A stretch of DNA of 64,000 bases. Origin: Sclerodactyla briareus (taxonomy: Eukaryota; Echinodermata; Holothuroidea; Dendrochirotida; Sclerodactylidae). The stretch spans positions 310,001 through 374,000 of the forward strand of contig JAODTK010003221.1 in NCBI GenBank assembly GCA_026419785.1, read 5' to 3'. Position 1 is the stretch's first letter. The number at the start of each line of letters is the position of its first letter. The position numbers and the translations under genes were made by a program. Below, one piece after another: positions 37,101 through 46,239 of the stretch. The notes below the pieces were generated by a model, which saw only the letters and a list, made by a program, of their open reading frames with translations, was not told the origin of the DNA and did no database searches.

Positions 37101-39465
37101 TCACCATAAAGCTGATGGAACCGCTGGAAGTCTATGAATCTGCAAAGAGGGGAATTAAGCTTAAAGGGCAACTGCAGGCTGGATACAGCAGTGGTTATAT
37201 TGTGGAGAATGGGAAACTGTATACGTAGGTCGAAACCCCATTTCAATACAATGTTCCTGTGTGAAGTTATTGGCCTTCAAAGTTTGGGCCATTAAAGCAG
37301 AGGAAATTGGAAAGAATCCCAATTGCCGCGAAATGCATGACTTCACACATCGACAACACAGGAACTTTGTTATTGGTATTTCACTGTTTCGTTTTGTTGA
37401 ATAAGTCAACATTCAGCATAATTTCTGTTGTCTTTCTCTCACCGAAAGTAACCATCAACACCTACAAACCCACAAAAGCAATCCTCTCCGTAGACTAAAT
37501 GCTTTTAAAAGTGAAATTAATGTTGGGATTTCAATAGAAAACAAAGAATGTTTGCAGGGTTGTGCAAGTATGAAATATTATTATTGCATGATTGGATGCA
37601 TTTCGATCTGCACAATACACATGCTTCACAATACACAAACTTCAAATGAACATAACATCAGTAACGGAAGTCCTATGAACGTCCGTTTGGAAACTGGACG
37701 CATTCAGTTTTATCCAGCTAATAAAATTAGCATCTTTATAAATCATCCTGTCGTTGTCCTTCAAATTTTGGGGGATAGCAGTGTGTACAATGCTTCACTC
37801 CATTCATCACATACTACCACAAACCAGGCGAAGAGCAAGCTTGATTCTGGACTACTTGCGTACAATGCTTCACTCTGTCCATTCATCACAGCATTTTATC
37901 AGAAAACCAGGCAAGAGCAAGCTTGATTCTGGACCACTTGTGTACAATGCTTCACTCTGTCCATTCATCACAGCATTCTATCACAAAACCAGGCAAAGAG
38001 AAAGCTTGAATCTAGATCACTCTTTCCCTGAACCTGAAGGCAGAACAAACGCTGGATGTCTTGTCTGCAATAAATCACTCTGACTAATCTTTCACAGCTT
38101 TCTATCACACATATTTTGTTTGGCTTGCCAAAGCTGCATGGTGCCACCTCCATTTCCGTATGGTCCATGTCACCCTAGTGACTTTAACAGTAGTTGTTTT
38201 CAATTAGAAAGGTTGCACTGTTTCTTCCTTCCTTCCCCCATGGAAAACAAAGCTAGCCCCTTGCTCAAGCCACTATGGAAGAACCTATATGTATTTGATA
38301 GTTAATGCTCAGTATTTAGATTGAAAGTCTGGACTAAGTCTGACTTATTATTAACAGCAAGTTACCGTATCCTGGCCTCGCTCCACTGAAGGTATGATCG
38401 ACTTCGTTTTTGATCATAACACAATCCTCTACCTATTGAGCATGAGAACGATTGAAACGTTCTGTAGAACGAGCCCTGCTGTCTCTTCACAGTATGCTGA
38501 ATTATCCCTAGCAAAGCTAACCCCTCGGAGGGAAATAGTGACAGGGTCACAAGGACTCCAGAGGAAACGTGAAATTGTCAGGGATTGAGCTGGTAGCCAC
38601 TGCAGCTCTCATAGCTGGTTAGAAATTATTTCGAGTAGATCATGTCAAGAATCAATGTTAGCAAAGGTAAGAAGGCAAAACCAGTGGCAGTGTCACAATG
38701 CCCTATTCTGGGAGTACTGGGAGCTTGGGCACAATGCCCTATTTGGGGAAGCTTGGAGGAGGGGAGAGGGGTCAGGCCCACTCAGGGCAGCTTGCTCAAC
38801 CAGAAGAGGCAGATGATAGGAAGGGTGGTAGGCTGATTGTGGCGGGTGCTTAAAGGGGTGCACTCAATTAATAAGTGGGAGGTACAGTGTAACTTTAGGC
38901 CCAAGGTAGGGAGCTAGACCCACACAGTTGATAAAAGATTTATTGAAATGAAAGAATAACTCACAGGGAGGAGAAGCAATATACCCAAAGGATGCCAATA
39001 AATTGATTAAACTCTGCATTAGTCTGTATGGCATCTAGGTAGCCAACACAAGCCATTACAAGTGCTGTAAATCCTGTAATGCAAGTGTCAAGTTTTGCCA
39101 ATAAGATGAACATTCTTGATTGGTTTGAACAAGGAGCTAGTGTTGTTCTTTGATTAGGGCTAAAGCAACATCGAGACACAGTAGTAATGTTTTTTAAAGT
39201 ATTGTACTTTAAGGTCTCTCGCATGATCCGCTCAGTGCAAAATTACACATCCACTTAGCAAGCCGCAAGACCAACCCCCAAACATGAAATTACTACTTGA
39301 GAGTAAATATGATATGAACTACTCTTCCTTGATTGGTGCCGATGACACTCTGCTCCTGATCTTTTCCAGGAGTTGCCTCCGATCTTCAGCGCTGACTTCA
39401 GCAGTGTTGCAGGTTCCCCCAGAATTAGCCACTTCTCCTTCAGTTTTATCTTTTGTTTCGTCCAT
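24970..39465 (-). CDS. DUS3L: DUS3L gene: tRNA-dihydrouridine(47) synthase, at least 11 coding exons
   Basis: Dus3 enzymes reduce uridine 47 in the variable loop of cytosolic tRNAs to dihydrouridine using FMN and NAD(P)H. They carry two N-terminal CCCH zinc fingers ahead of a TIM-barrel reductase and a C-terminal helical domain. All of these parts are seen in order on the minus strand: the start region, zinc fingers, KLx[114 protein letters not shown] and [10 protein letters not shown]. Exon phases agree across most junctions. Nearly every exon needs small frame changes to read through, discussed under findings. About eight residues between the exon ending at 29733 and the exon starting at 28877 are not placed. 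Confidence 0.9.
24997..25002 (-). promoter_or_regulatory. Putative poly(A) signal of DUS3L
   Basis: AATAAA on the minus strand, downstream of the inferred DUS3L stop at 25052. If the literal longer reading frame were used, the signal would fall inside the coding sequence, which argues for the earlier stop. Confidence 0.5.
25123..26637 (-). other. DUS3L intron between exons 10 and 11
   Basis: No separate gene seen. Poly-C and poly-G runs lie near 25252 and 25293. A segment near 26185-26250 (AAGCCTGTTCAT..ACAGTTA) recurs near 30595-30650. A cluster of CCAACG/CGTTGG palindromes is at 26526-26592. Confidence 0.5.
26638..26822 (-). CDS. DUS3L: DUS3L exon 10: helical C-domain
   Basis: The acceptor TGCACAG|GGAGTAG is at 26822 and the donor AAG|GTGAGG at 26638. 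It encodes GVEKTRR, FLLE, then [32 protein letters not shown] and, after a shift, ANCDDWVKI. This closely matches the most conserved C-terminal segment of Dus3. Confidence 0.9.
26878..27295. mobile_element. Fold-back MITE with TTAA-type ends, in a DUS3L intron
   Basis: The left terminus TTAAAGGCAAAGTCC (26878) is matched in inverse by GGAATTTCCCTCTAA (ends 27295). The two halves remain alignable almost to the centre: CAGGTTTACAGCATGTTC pairs with the inverse of GAACATGCTATAAACCTG, and TATGATGTCATATCT with AGATATGACGTCATC. The transcript would form a long imperfect hairpin. TTAA-like ends suggest a Kolobok or piggyBac-type mobiliser. It is non-coding. Confidence 0.75.
28152..28240 (-). CDS. 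DUS3L: DUS3L exon 9: HWDISSGER
   Basis: The acceptor CCTCCAG|GCATTGG is at 28240. It encodes HWDISSGER, then [20 protein letters not shown] in a shifted frame. The donor is CAG|TAGAGT, as if one G of CAG|GTAGAG were lost. The family equivalent is HWDISSSERLDILRDFTNYG followed by LEHWGSDTQ. Confidence 0.85.
28753..28877 (-). CDS. DUS3L: DUS3L exon 8: [12 protein letters not shown]
   Basis: The acceptor CCCGTAG|GC is at 28877 and the donor AGAG|GTACAC at 28753. It encodes [18 protein letters not shown], then in other frames [15 protein letters not shown] and a terminal R. The joined codon with exon 9 fits KEQRHWD if one G is missing. The family's MIARGALIKPW reads here as MIPESR before a stop in the literal frame. 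Confidence 0.85.
28878..31900 (-). other. DUS3L introns around exon 7
   Basis: Apart from exon 7 (29733-29806) I see only intronic sequence. A stretch near 30595-30650 is similar to 26185-26250. AT-rich stretches near 30780-30960 with TGACCT motifs resemble others at 33.75-34.1 kb, probably an old dispersed repeat. One missing ~8-codon piece of DUS3L may hide at 28.88-29.73 kb. Confidence 0.4.
29733..29806 (-). CDS. DUS3L: DUS3L exon 7: HGRS motif
   Basis: The acceptor TGGTAG|GTCCAC is at 29806. It encodes VHGRSQR, then [11 protein letters not shown], corresponding to LHGRSREQRYTKLADWxYIxxCA. The junction with exon 6 gives VVT-VHGRS. The donor AA|GTAGCC at 29733 is weak. The family's following AASPxPVFG segment is not found before exon 8, so a micro-exon or missing bases are possible. 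Confidence 0.75.
31901..32013 (-). CDS. DUS3L: DUS3L exon 6: tRNA/FMN-binding strand
   Basis: Encodes [19 protein letters not shown], then TAHT, then (shifted) [14 protein letters not shown], with donor ACT|GTAAGT at 31901. The family equivalent is DVPLTVKIRTGVQE...AHxLLPxLRDWGVxLVT. The acceptor region reads TTCTCCCCG|GTGATGG, so the expected AG is not intact as given. Confidence 0.8.
32014..34436 (-). other. DUS3L introns around exon 5
   Basis: tRNA-like fragments occur at about 32085-32145 (plus strand, B-box-like GGGTTCGATCGC) and about 33330-33400 (minus, GGAGGTCCCGGGGTAAAATCC); both are probably SINE relics. A (CA)n microsatellite sits at about 34303-34322. No other coding sequence seen. 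Confidence 0.4.
32828..32894 (-). CDS. DUS3L: DUS3L exon 5
   Basis: The acceptor CCCACAG|GTGCTGG is at 32894 and the donor GAA|GTATTT at 32828. The content corresponds to GGGCALMNRxTKFExIVRGMS of the family. Visible pieces are ALMN-like (CCTAATGAACGG), ACAAGTTTGAG (K/T-F-E) and CGTGGTATGTCC (RGMS). This is the noisiest exon and was placed by position and residual similarity. Confidence 0.6.
34437..34556 (-). CDS. DUS3L: DUS3L exon 4: catalytic-cysteine exon
   Basis: The acceptor CTCCAG|CTTTGC is at 34556 and the donor G|GTATGT at 34437. It encodes [11 protein letters not shown], then (shifted) CAEL, then DVIDVNV. The family continues VGCPIDLVYxKGGG, with the catalytic Cys in GCP. Here the corresponding stretch is TGTGATGTCAATGCCTGGC, which keeps a TGT but appears shortened by several bases, so the catalytic motif is not readable as it stands. 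Confidence 0.8.
35341..35489 (-). CDS. DUS3L: DUS3L exon 3: FMN-barrel start
   Basis: The acceptor TTCCAG|C is at 35489 and the donor CCAG|GTATGT at 35341. It encodes [28 protein letters not shown], then GQACEWA in a second frame, then [14 protein letters not shown] in a third. The family consensus is [20 protein letters not shown]...NLLxGQxSEWALLKRH..EDIFGVQ. Two single-base losses within short G/C runs account for both shifts. Confidence 0.9.
36032..37139 (-). CDS. DUS3L: DUS3L exon 2: basic region, two CCCH zinc fingers, linker
   Basis: The acceptor TTTGCAG|ATTC is at 37139 and the donor AAT|GTGAGT at 36032. It encodes [13 protein letters not shown], a Lys/Arg-rich stretch with [11 protein letters not shown] (matching RGQNKxRP in the family), finger 1 (C-x8-C-x5-C-x3-H, ...[12 protein letters not shown]) and finger 2 (C-x8-C-x5-C-x5-H, ...[16 protein letters not shown]). 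A Pro/Ser-rich linker follows, then [11 protein letters not shown] leading into the barrel's first strand, expected as KLxLAPLTT. At the 3' end that motif appears as [10 protein letters not shown], so bases seem lost there. Several frame changes occur in the linker and just before finger 1. Confidence 0.85.
37140..39322 (-). other. DUS3L first intron
   Basis: A 2.2-kb intron containing the tandem repeat at 37785-38023. An imperfect fourth copy may extend to about 38110. No other gene recognised. Confidence 0.6.
37785..38023. repeat. 75-82-bp tandem repeat, three copies, in DUS3L intron 1
   Basis: Units begin GTACAATGCTTCACTC at 37785, 37860 and 37942 and carry AGCAAGCTTGATTCTGGA near their ends. 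Units two and three are more alike than unit one. A decayed further copy (TCTATCACACATATTTTG) follows near 38100. Confidence 0.85.
39323..39465 (-). CDS. DUS3L: DUS3L exon 1 (start codon)
   Basis: The start ATG is at 39465-39463 (protein [14 protein letters not shown]...). It ends APIKEE at donor GA|GTAGTT (39323). The split codon GA|A joins exon 2 to give [19 protein letters not shown], which corresponds to the conserved APIKxxF...FHxL segment of DUS3L N termini (human APIKRQYLTTKEQFHQFL). An in-frame upstream ATG at 39573 exists. I prefer 39465 because the upstream residues look unlike DUS3L, but this is not proven. Confidence 0.75.
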
Positions 39466-41340
39466 TATTGGACCTGATTGGGGAATATCCGATAAGATGT
39501 TTAACAGTACATCAACACAAATACTTCTACAATTGTTTTCATAGTGTAAAATAGACATGTGCAGGAGGCTCATGCCAAGCTCTAAAGAAAATGTTACCGT
39601 TGCCCTCTCGCTAGACGCTTAGCACAAGGGATTGGAAATTTGGAACAGGGACAAACAAGGGGTGGCTAGGCAAGTTGCCATCTGCGTGTAAATACCCCAC
39701 ATTTAAGGTACGGCCAAAGAGGCGATACCTTATTCTGTGTACCTGGCGCGGGAGTCGCCAGCTGACAATAGCACAGAACCAGGAAAAAATGGGTAAATTA
39801 GGTATGCAATCATGCCCCATTAATAATAACTTAGTAGATATACAGTAATTTACAGACAAAGAGGCCCAGGCCCAGCTCTGTGGTGTTACTGCCAGGCCTA
39901 GACGTTTACACTGTTACTGTAGACTTGTTAGTGTTACTGAATAGTTGCACGTTTATACAGACACGTGACCCGAGTGAGACCGACCAGGACAAAAGTCGAC
40001 AAGCGTGACAACTAGGTTCTCTGTGATAAAAATACGGGTGATACAAGAACAATAAATTCTTAGTTTTATACCATGAATTATCAGAAATGCGATTTGGACG
40101 AAGCACGGATGTTATTACATTCACGAGACAATGAGATGAAGTTCACATGTAGAAATCATTCGTGCAACTGACTGAGGTTTTGCCAAATCAATTTGCTGAT
40201 TCATACCCAGATCCCAATTCTGAATCATTCGAGTTAAGATTCATAGAGGAAGTGGAAATACGAATCATGGTTAAAAAGAGGACTAATTTTTTTTTCAAAC
40301 CTATAATTCCCTCATTATATTCGTATAAAATTAACAATAATTGTGCTCTTCCAGATTTCCATGAGAGGATTCTAATCTGGCAATACACTCAGCCCAACGA
40401 TCGGAAGTGAGCGACAAATTCCAGCGCCGGCAGAGGAGGAATGGTGTTGATACTGATAGACCATCACTTTTCGAAATGGACCGCGTTACGATAATGATCA
40501 TGGAATATGGAGATGCGTTTTCTTATCACAAATAGTAATGATTTGATACCTTTATCATGGTGATAATAGTTCGTTATAGCGATGGCCACTTTGATCATTA
40601 TGATGACTGCAAATGCGCTTTCATGATGATAAACTGTAAGGTAATCGATCTCGGCCATAGTGACGACAGTTGAATATACCTAGCTTGACTAGAAAGAAAC
40701 GACACGAGAATGATCAGATACTGATGTGCAGAGTAAACTAAAAGATGAAAAGTCATCAGGTTGAGGAGATGTGGGAGTCTACGTCGTAGGTAATATTCGT
40801 GAATGTGTCCAGAAGGGTAGAATTAGGTGATGGATGACAGTACTGTGTTAAGAAATCCAGAGAGATTAAGGCGACTGGTTGGCGAGGAAGACGTAGGCCG
40901 CGAGGACTTGGAGTGAAGTTGTGCGCATGTGCAGCGATGTACCAATTACTGCCAAGGTGTTAACCGTGCCTTGGCCCACACAAGGGTTGAGTGGTAGTGT
41001 GTTCAGTGTTGGGTTTTTCCCGTCTTTCCCACGCTTGCATGGGCTCCTGACGTAAACCGTTCATGATGATATGAATGTCGAAAAACCAAAGAGAGTATCC
41101 AAATCCGGCGTTCATACGATTCTCCGTCACGACGGTGGAGGGCAACTGGAGGCAACCATCTGCCGGGCCGGGCGCGCCACATGCCAAAGAATTAGGCAGC
41201 TAACCTTGATAAAATATCGTTCTTATAATATAGTTCTTTCCCAGGTCGAAGACATGCTAAATCAAAGCGCTTTACAGATATTACTCCAGATCATTAGTGA
41301 CTTGTCGCACCCGTACCATACATCACCCACCTCTCGCTTG
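39466..41340. other. Upstream flank of DUS3L
   Basis: Should contain the DUS3L promoter and 5' UTR. I cannot identify a TATA box or other promoter element with confidence. No exon of another gene recognised. Confidence 0.35.
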
Positions 41341-41620
41341 TTCTCTTCCCGACGCATTCATTACGTCATCATTACTTCATCGTGTCCCCTGGGGACTTCC
41401 CAAGATCAAGCAGCCACATACGGCGATCGATATTTTTACAGTCACCAGTCACAAGATACCGATACCCATTTTGTCACGTGGGTGGCGTGGAACATTTCAG
41501 GAGACATGCCTCGTCCAACAGTCAGCACTGCGGAAAAGTCCCCGGGCTTCCCAATGGGCTCCGAACTCGCAATCAATAGCTGTGTGCAGTTTGGAGCTGT
41601 ATACCGACTGAATCACAGAA
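41341..41620 (-). mobile_element. tRNA-derived SINE copy
   Basis: On the minus strand the degenerate head lies near 41600 (TCAGTCGGTATACAGCTCC). The body follows, with TTCCGCAGTGCTG and GACGAGGCATGTCTCC, then CACGTGACAAAATGGGTATC, then CCCCAGGGGACACGATGA. The same ordered blocks occur at 53.08-53.30 kb. Confidence 0.7.
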
Positions 41621-41699
41621 GCGATAAGAAGAATTGATCAGTGGCGCATCGCAAGCAAGCATTCCGGATTCGAATTCCAACAGTCACCGGACGTTCTTT

Positions 41700-41938
41700 T
41701 ATATATTACTATATATATCTATATATATATATATATATAATATATAGTATTATATATATACTATATATTATATATATATATATATATATCTTAAAATATA
41801 ATCTTTATTATTATATATATATATATATAAATATATAGATTATATTTATATATATATATATATATAATTATATAATATATATATATAGATAGATATATAA
41901 GATATATATATATTATAATATATATATATATATATCTA
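41700..41938. repeat. AT microsatellite array
   Basis: About 240 bp of TA/TAT repeats with occasional GATA and CTT interruptions, directly after the SINE copy. Open frames through it are artefacts of low complexity. Confidence 0.9.
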
Positions 41939-42127
41939 TGTAGTGGGGCAGCGGATCCTGGTGTTCACTGATCTTCCTTTCGGAGTGGGACGTGAATAAA
42001 CGGTCCCGTGGCAAAGACGGTGATGGTTGAGAACCCCTGTATCGATAGACGATTCATCTGAACCACTTGTCGAGAGAGAGACTTAACCCACGGGGTAACA
42101 CGCTCAATACTGCAGGGTTCCCAGCAA

Positions 42128-42240
42128 TGTTGGAGGACTCGAGTCCGTCTCGAGACGATTGGAAGGACTCGCGTTTCTCTGGGACCATGACTCGGACTCG
42201 ATAGCGACGGTGTGGGAATCGGGACTCGGTCCGAGTAAAG
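42128..42240. repeat. GAGTCC-type hexamer cluster (3 of 4)
   Basis: Contains GACTCGGACTCGATAG, GGGACTCGGTCCGAG, GGAAGGACTCGCG and similar elements. Same motif family as at 13.84, 22.93 and 42.87 kb. Confidence 0.6.
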
Positions 42241-42867
42241 GTGCAAGACCGCTTGGAAACATCTGGGCGAAAATCCTGAAAAGATGAGGAAGTCTAATGC
42301 AAAATTCTAACAGGATAATCGAAAACATGTGCATGTGAAATACAATTTGAATTTAGTAATAATAGACTAATTAAGCTGCGCCTGTTGAATGTCGTCTGCA
42401 AAGGTGCACATGTACAGCAAAAAGAAACATACGCCGAACTCGCTTATGGGACAAAGACGGGCAAAGATGGTGGCAATTGTGAATTTCTTGAAAAAAAGAA
42501 AAGAAAAAATTACGCTATGCATGCTATGTTCCAAATCGTAGGTGGCAAGTGGGAAGTCTACACAGTAGGGTTATATGAAAAAAACTGGTTTTAGGGGGGG
42601 TCATTTCTTTCGTTAGTTTTGGCATTGACACCATTGCAACTTATATGGGCCATGCTATGAACTTTCTTGATGAGCGTCCAGCACTGAATGGGATGTGTGG
42701 AAACGATTATGATTTTTGCATTGGGCTGATTGTGAATATTGTAATAACAGTTTTCTGGAATGACAACATCCGCACACTGCAATAACGTGGCTATTTTGAG
42801 GACTAGGCCTATCATTTCGGTAATGCCAAGTTTAAATAGGGACCGAGGATGCGAGCTCCGACAAAAG

Positions 42868-42940
42868 GACCGGACTTGACTCGGACTCGGACGGAGGACT
42901 CGGTCTGAGGACTCGGACTCGGATTGGCTGGATCGACTCA
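42868..42940. repeat. GAGTCC-type hexamer cluster (4 of 4)
   Basis: Contains GACTCGGACTCGGACGG and GGACTCGGACTCGGATTGG. This is the cleanest minus-orientation run of the hexamer, about 650 bp from cluster 3, so the two might be the ends of one element spanning 42.13-42.94 kb. Confidence 0.65.
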
Positions 42941-43276
42941 ATCAGTGGTCCCAAAGAGCCTCAGGGGCTCATGATGCGCGCGAAAATCGAATGAAAAAAA
43001 TCACGGAACCCGGCATTGGATACGCTATTCTACCAACGGTAATCGACGATGCAGCGAAGGAGGTAGTAAAAAAGGAATCCATTCGCGCGTCTGAGCCAAA
43101 AGGGGAGCGTCTAAGCCTCACACTGGAAAATAGAAAGACTAGAGGCACAATACTCAATAGCGGAACAAAAGCAGGAGCTTGGTTTTTTTGTTAAGAGATC
43201 GCTACTGCAAACAAACTACATACAATGACTCATTACTCAGATTGCCAGTTCCCAAGCGGGTTTCTACTTACCTCAG

Positions 43277-44403
43277 CAGGGCCGTAACGAGGGGGGTGTG
43301 GGGTTTGGTTCACGCCCCCCCCCCCCCTACCAATTAAATTTCGGTCGCCGTCGGCAAATTTCGGTCTGTCGGCAATAAGGAGAAAGAGGAAAGGAGGACA
43401 AAAGGACAGAGGAAAAGAGGAGAGGAGGAAAGAAGAGGAAAAGAGGGGAGAGAGAAACAAGAGAAAGAGGGGAAGGGAAAGGAAGAAAGTGAGTGAAGGG
43501 GAAGACAGGGAAATGAACGTGGATAGAAAGAAAACGGAAGCCAGAAAAATTAAATCGGCTATTTCGACTTTTCGCCACTTCTCTATTGGCCAATGGCAGC
43601 GGCGGCAAGACGAATGGGCACGTCGGCCAAAATAGGTAAGTGGACGGTCGTCGCGTCGGTGTATTGTAAGTGGACGAGTGACCGATTCTGTCGCAATTCG
43701 GTAAAAGGGGAAATAAGGCGTTAGCGTTTCGGAACATCTTATTTTTCATGAGTTTGCTAGTTCTTTGGACAGTGGTTTTTCTGGTCCTATATCCGGAGAT
43801 GACATAATTTTTTTCAGCAAAATTTTGCTGAAAACAATTAGAAAGAATTTCTCATAACTTAACAATGAAACAGGCGGTTTAGGCGGGAAAATCATGCGAG
43901 CGGCATAGGTAGAGGACAAGGCGAGAGATAGAGGGTACCCCCCCCCAGTTTTAATTTTCGGTAAATTCGGGCAGGAAAATACCAAACTGGGGCAATTAGA
44001 ATAAGTTAAAAATCTGGTGGCAAAAGTGGAAAATTTCTGAAATTTGTCTTAAAATGGCTGAAACCCAATTGCCCCATTGAAGGTCAATTTTGCGCGTTCG
44101 CAATGCGTCATTGATAGTTTCTCCATGCTACCGAGCTGCAGTTAAAAAATCGGTCACGGTTTAGGATTCGGGCAGAATTCGGCATCCAATTGAAAGGGCC
44201 CCGTACGTGGTGAGCGGGGCGAGTAATTACTGGACGTCCAATTATACTGAGAAATATGGCCACCAGATGCATCTGAGACGCTCCGGATCATTGGAAATTT
44301 TCCAAAGGGGAGGGGGATACCCCTCCCAACCCCTCCCTGTCGGCAAAACATGATCTCTACCACACCAACCACCCCCATAGTGAAAACCCTCGCTACGCAC
44401 CTG
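43277..44403. mobile_element. Candidate non-autonomous DNA transposon
   Basis: The left end CAGGGCCGTAACGAGGGGGG resembles the inverse of the right end, which reads CAGGTGCGTAGCGAGGG on the minus strand (ends at 44403). Both are followed by G-rich sequence inward. The interior is purine-rich (43375-43520) with no recognisable transposase. No matching target duplication was found, so the boundaries and the call are tentative. Confidence 0.4.
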
Positions 44404-44419
44404 GAATCAGACTCACATG

Positions 44420-45000
44420 AGACAGATGAGTCGCCTAATTGACACTGCCGGGTTAAAAAAAAAAAAAGATGACGTCCAAGCTTTCGCCCTAAACTGGAAA
44501 ATTCAGGCGCACTTATCCCACGAATTATGCTATAAGGCTATACCTAATTCTTCGTCAGTGACACCTGAACGGCAGACGGATTTGCTTCCCACGTTGTTCC
44601 AAGTGCATCAACCAGTTAATCCACGAACTCGGCCAAATAATGCGGCATCATCCACGGAGTCCCAACGATTGAGGATCGGTGCTATCAGAACCCTCTCCCT
44701 AATATTGTCCATACACGCGTGAGAAGTTTTGCCGTGTTGGACACTGGAAGTCGGATGCTTTGCGACTATCGAGCTTAGACCTATACGAAAACTCCAACTG
44801 TTGTGGACAGTTCTCCTAGCTGGAATGGATTAAGAACTTTCATATAACAAGAAGCAGAGAGTGTAACGATTAAGAGTCTCCAATCCAAGGAAACTTTATT
44901 GATTATTGAGCCTCCTCTGGTCAAATATAGCCCCACATGGGGATATGGTTTGTCTTCGCTGGTTCTGGTCTGCTGGTCTAGTTTTGTGTCGATAGGCGAC
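44420..45000 (+). mobile_element. BEL/Pao-like retroelement fragment, broken fossil
   Basis: A short stretch near 44720-44765 reads RSFAVLDTGS-like, the aspartic protease signature seen in BEL/Pao elements. Preceding and following sequence is consistent with flanking pol parts. Only a fragment is present, with several breaks and no LTRs recognised. The family call is tentative. Confidence 0.35.
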
Positions 45001-45099
45001 GGCCGCCGCCCGGCCGGAGATTTTGTTAGCGCGATAAACTCTCAAAACGCATTGTCGGGGGGCGGGAATTCCCTTGAAAACTTCGCCCACTGTTTGGAG

Positions 45100-45360
45100 G
45101 ATGGAAAATTCGGATGAGTTCGAAAGTGGGCGTCGCTGCGCCCCCACGAAGGCAGCCATCTGGATTTTCTACGAAACATTTTTATCGCGTTTGCGCGATT
45201 CGGAACATGGCTATCGTTTTGAGACAAAACTTTTCGTGTCGCCCGGGACCTCACCCAGCGGCCGTTTTTAGTTTTTCTGACGACACTTTTTATCACCGAT
45301 TTGCACATTTGGAAACATGGCCATATTTGTGGACAGAAGGTAACTCTACTACTAAAGATT
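45100..45360. repeat. Dispersed repeat shared with 9.0-9.2 kb
   Basis: TTCGGATGAGTTCGAAAGTGGGC at about 45109 also occurs at about 9073. The flanks are only loosely similar. Nature unknown. Confidence 0.45.
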
Positions 45361-45593
45361 TGATTCTTCCGGAAATGTAAATATAAAAAACATTGGCAAG
45401 ATATATATTGATGTGGTCCATATGACGTCATATGATGTTTTGTATATTAAAACTTATAGAACCGCATCTAAAACTGTATATCCTAAATGGGCACCATTAT
45501 ATTCATTCTTTCGTCTTACACAGGAAATGTATAAAGCAGGACACTAGAGAGACGGTAGACTGTCTATCCAGGCTAGTGAACATACGGACAAGA

Positions 45594-45699
45594 GAATTAA
45601 TATATATATATATTATTTTATTATATTATAGGTATAGTTATATATATATATATATTATATATTATATATTATATATTATATAATAGATTTATAATATTA

Positions 45700-45737
<38 letters not shown>

Positions 45738-45740
45738 CAA
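45594..45740. repeat. AT microsatellite array
   Basis: About 145 bp of TA-rich repeat with short interruptions, similar in composition to 41.70-41.94 kb. Confidence 0.9.
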
Positions 45741-46239
45741 TGCAACTGAATAATAAACTAATAATAGTTGCCGATAAGGCATAAGGATAGTTGAAAACAT
45801 CAATTACTGGTATCATAATCTCCAACAAATATTATTTAATTCGGCGGTGGCTTAAGCCGAGAATACGAGTACACGACTTGACGCTATCTGGTAGATTGGA
45901 GATATCAATGAGGAGTCAATGGCCCATAATTACTGTCAAACCATACATGGGTGAGCTAGAGCGATTTAGAAGAGAAGGATTTATATGGCCAATGAAACGT
46001 ATCATGATGGTATGTATAGCCATATATCCAGTTATATAAAGATGAGGGGCGATGATGACACGCTTCATTATCGGTATTGGATCTTGATCTTGATTCCCAC
46101 AAAGGCACAGTGGGCTGTTGAGTGTGGTCATTTTTGTCCAGTTAGATGTAATTGTCCAGGCGCTGCTTGAAGGAGAGCCCACTAGGAGCAGATTTCTGCT
46201 CCGCTGAAAGATATCCCAAGGGTGGGGGGGGGGGGTGCG

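Noticed and set aside
39466-39573. Upstream in-frame ATG of DUS3L at 39573
   Set aside because: The extra 36 residues do not resemble DUS3L N termini; the ATG at 39465 gives a more typical acidic start, though I cannot exclude the longer form.
41071-41637. 188-codon plus-strand open frame
   Set aside because: Most of it is antisense to the SINE copy at 41.34-41.62 kb.
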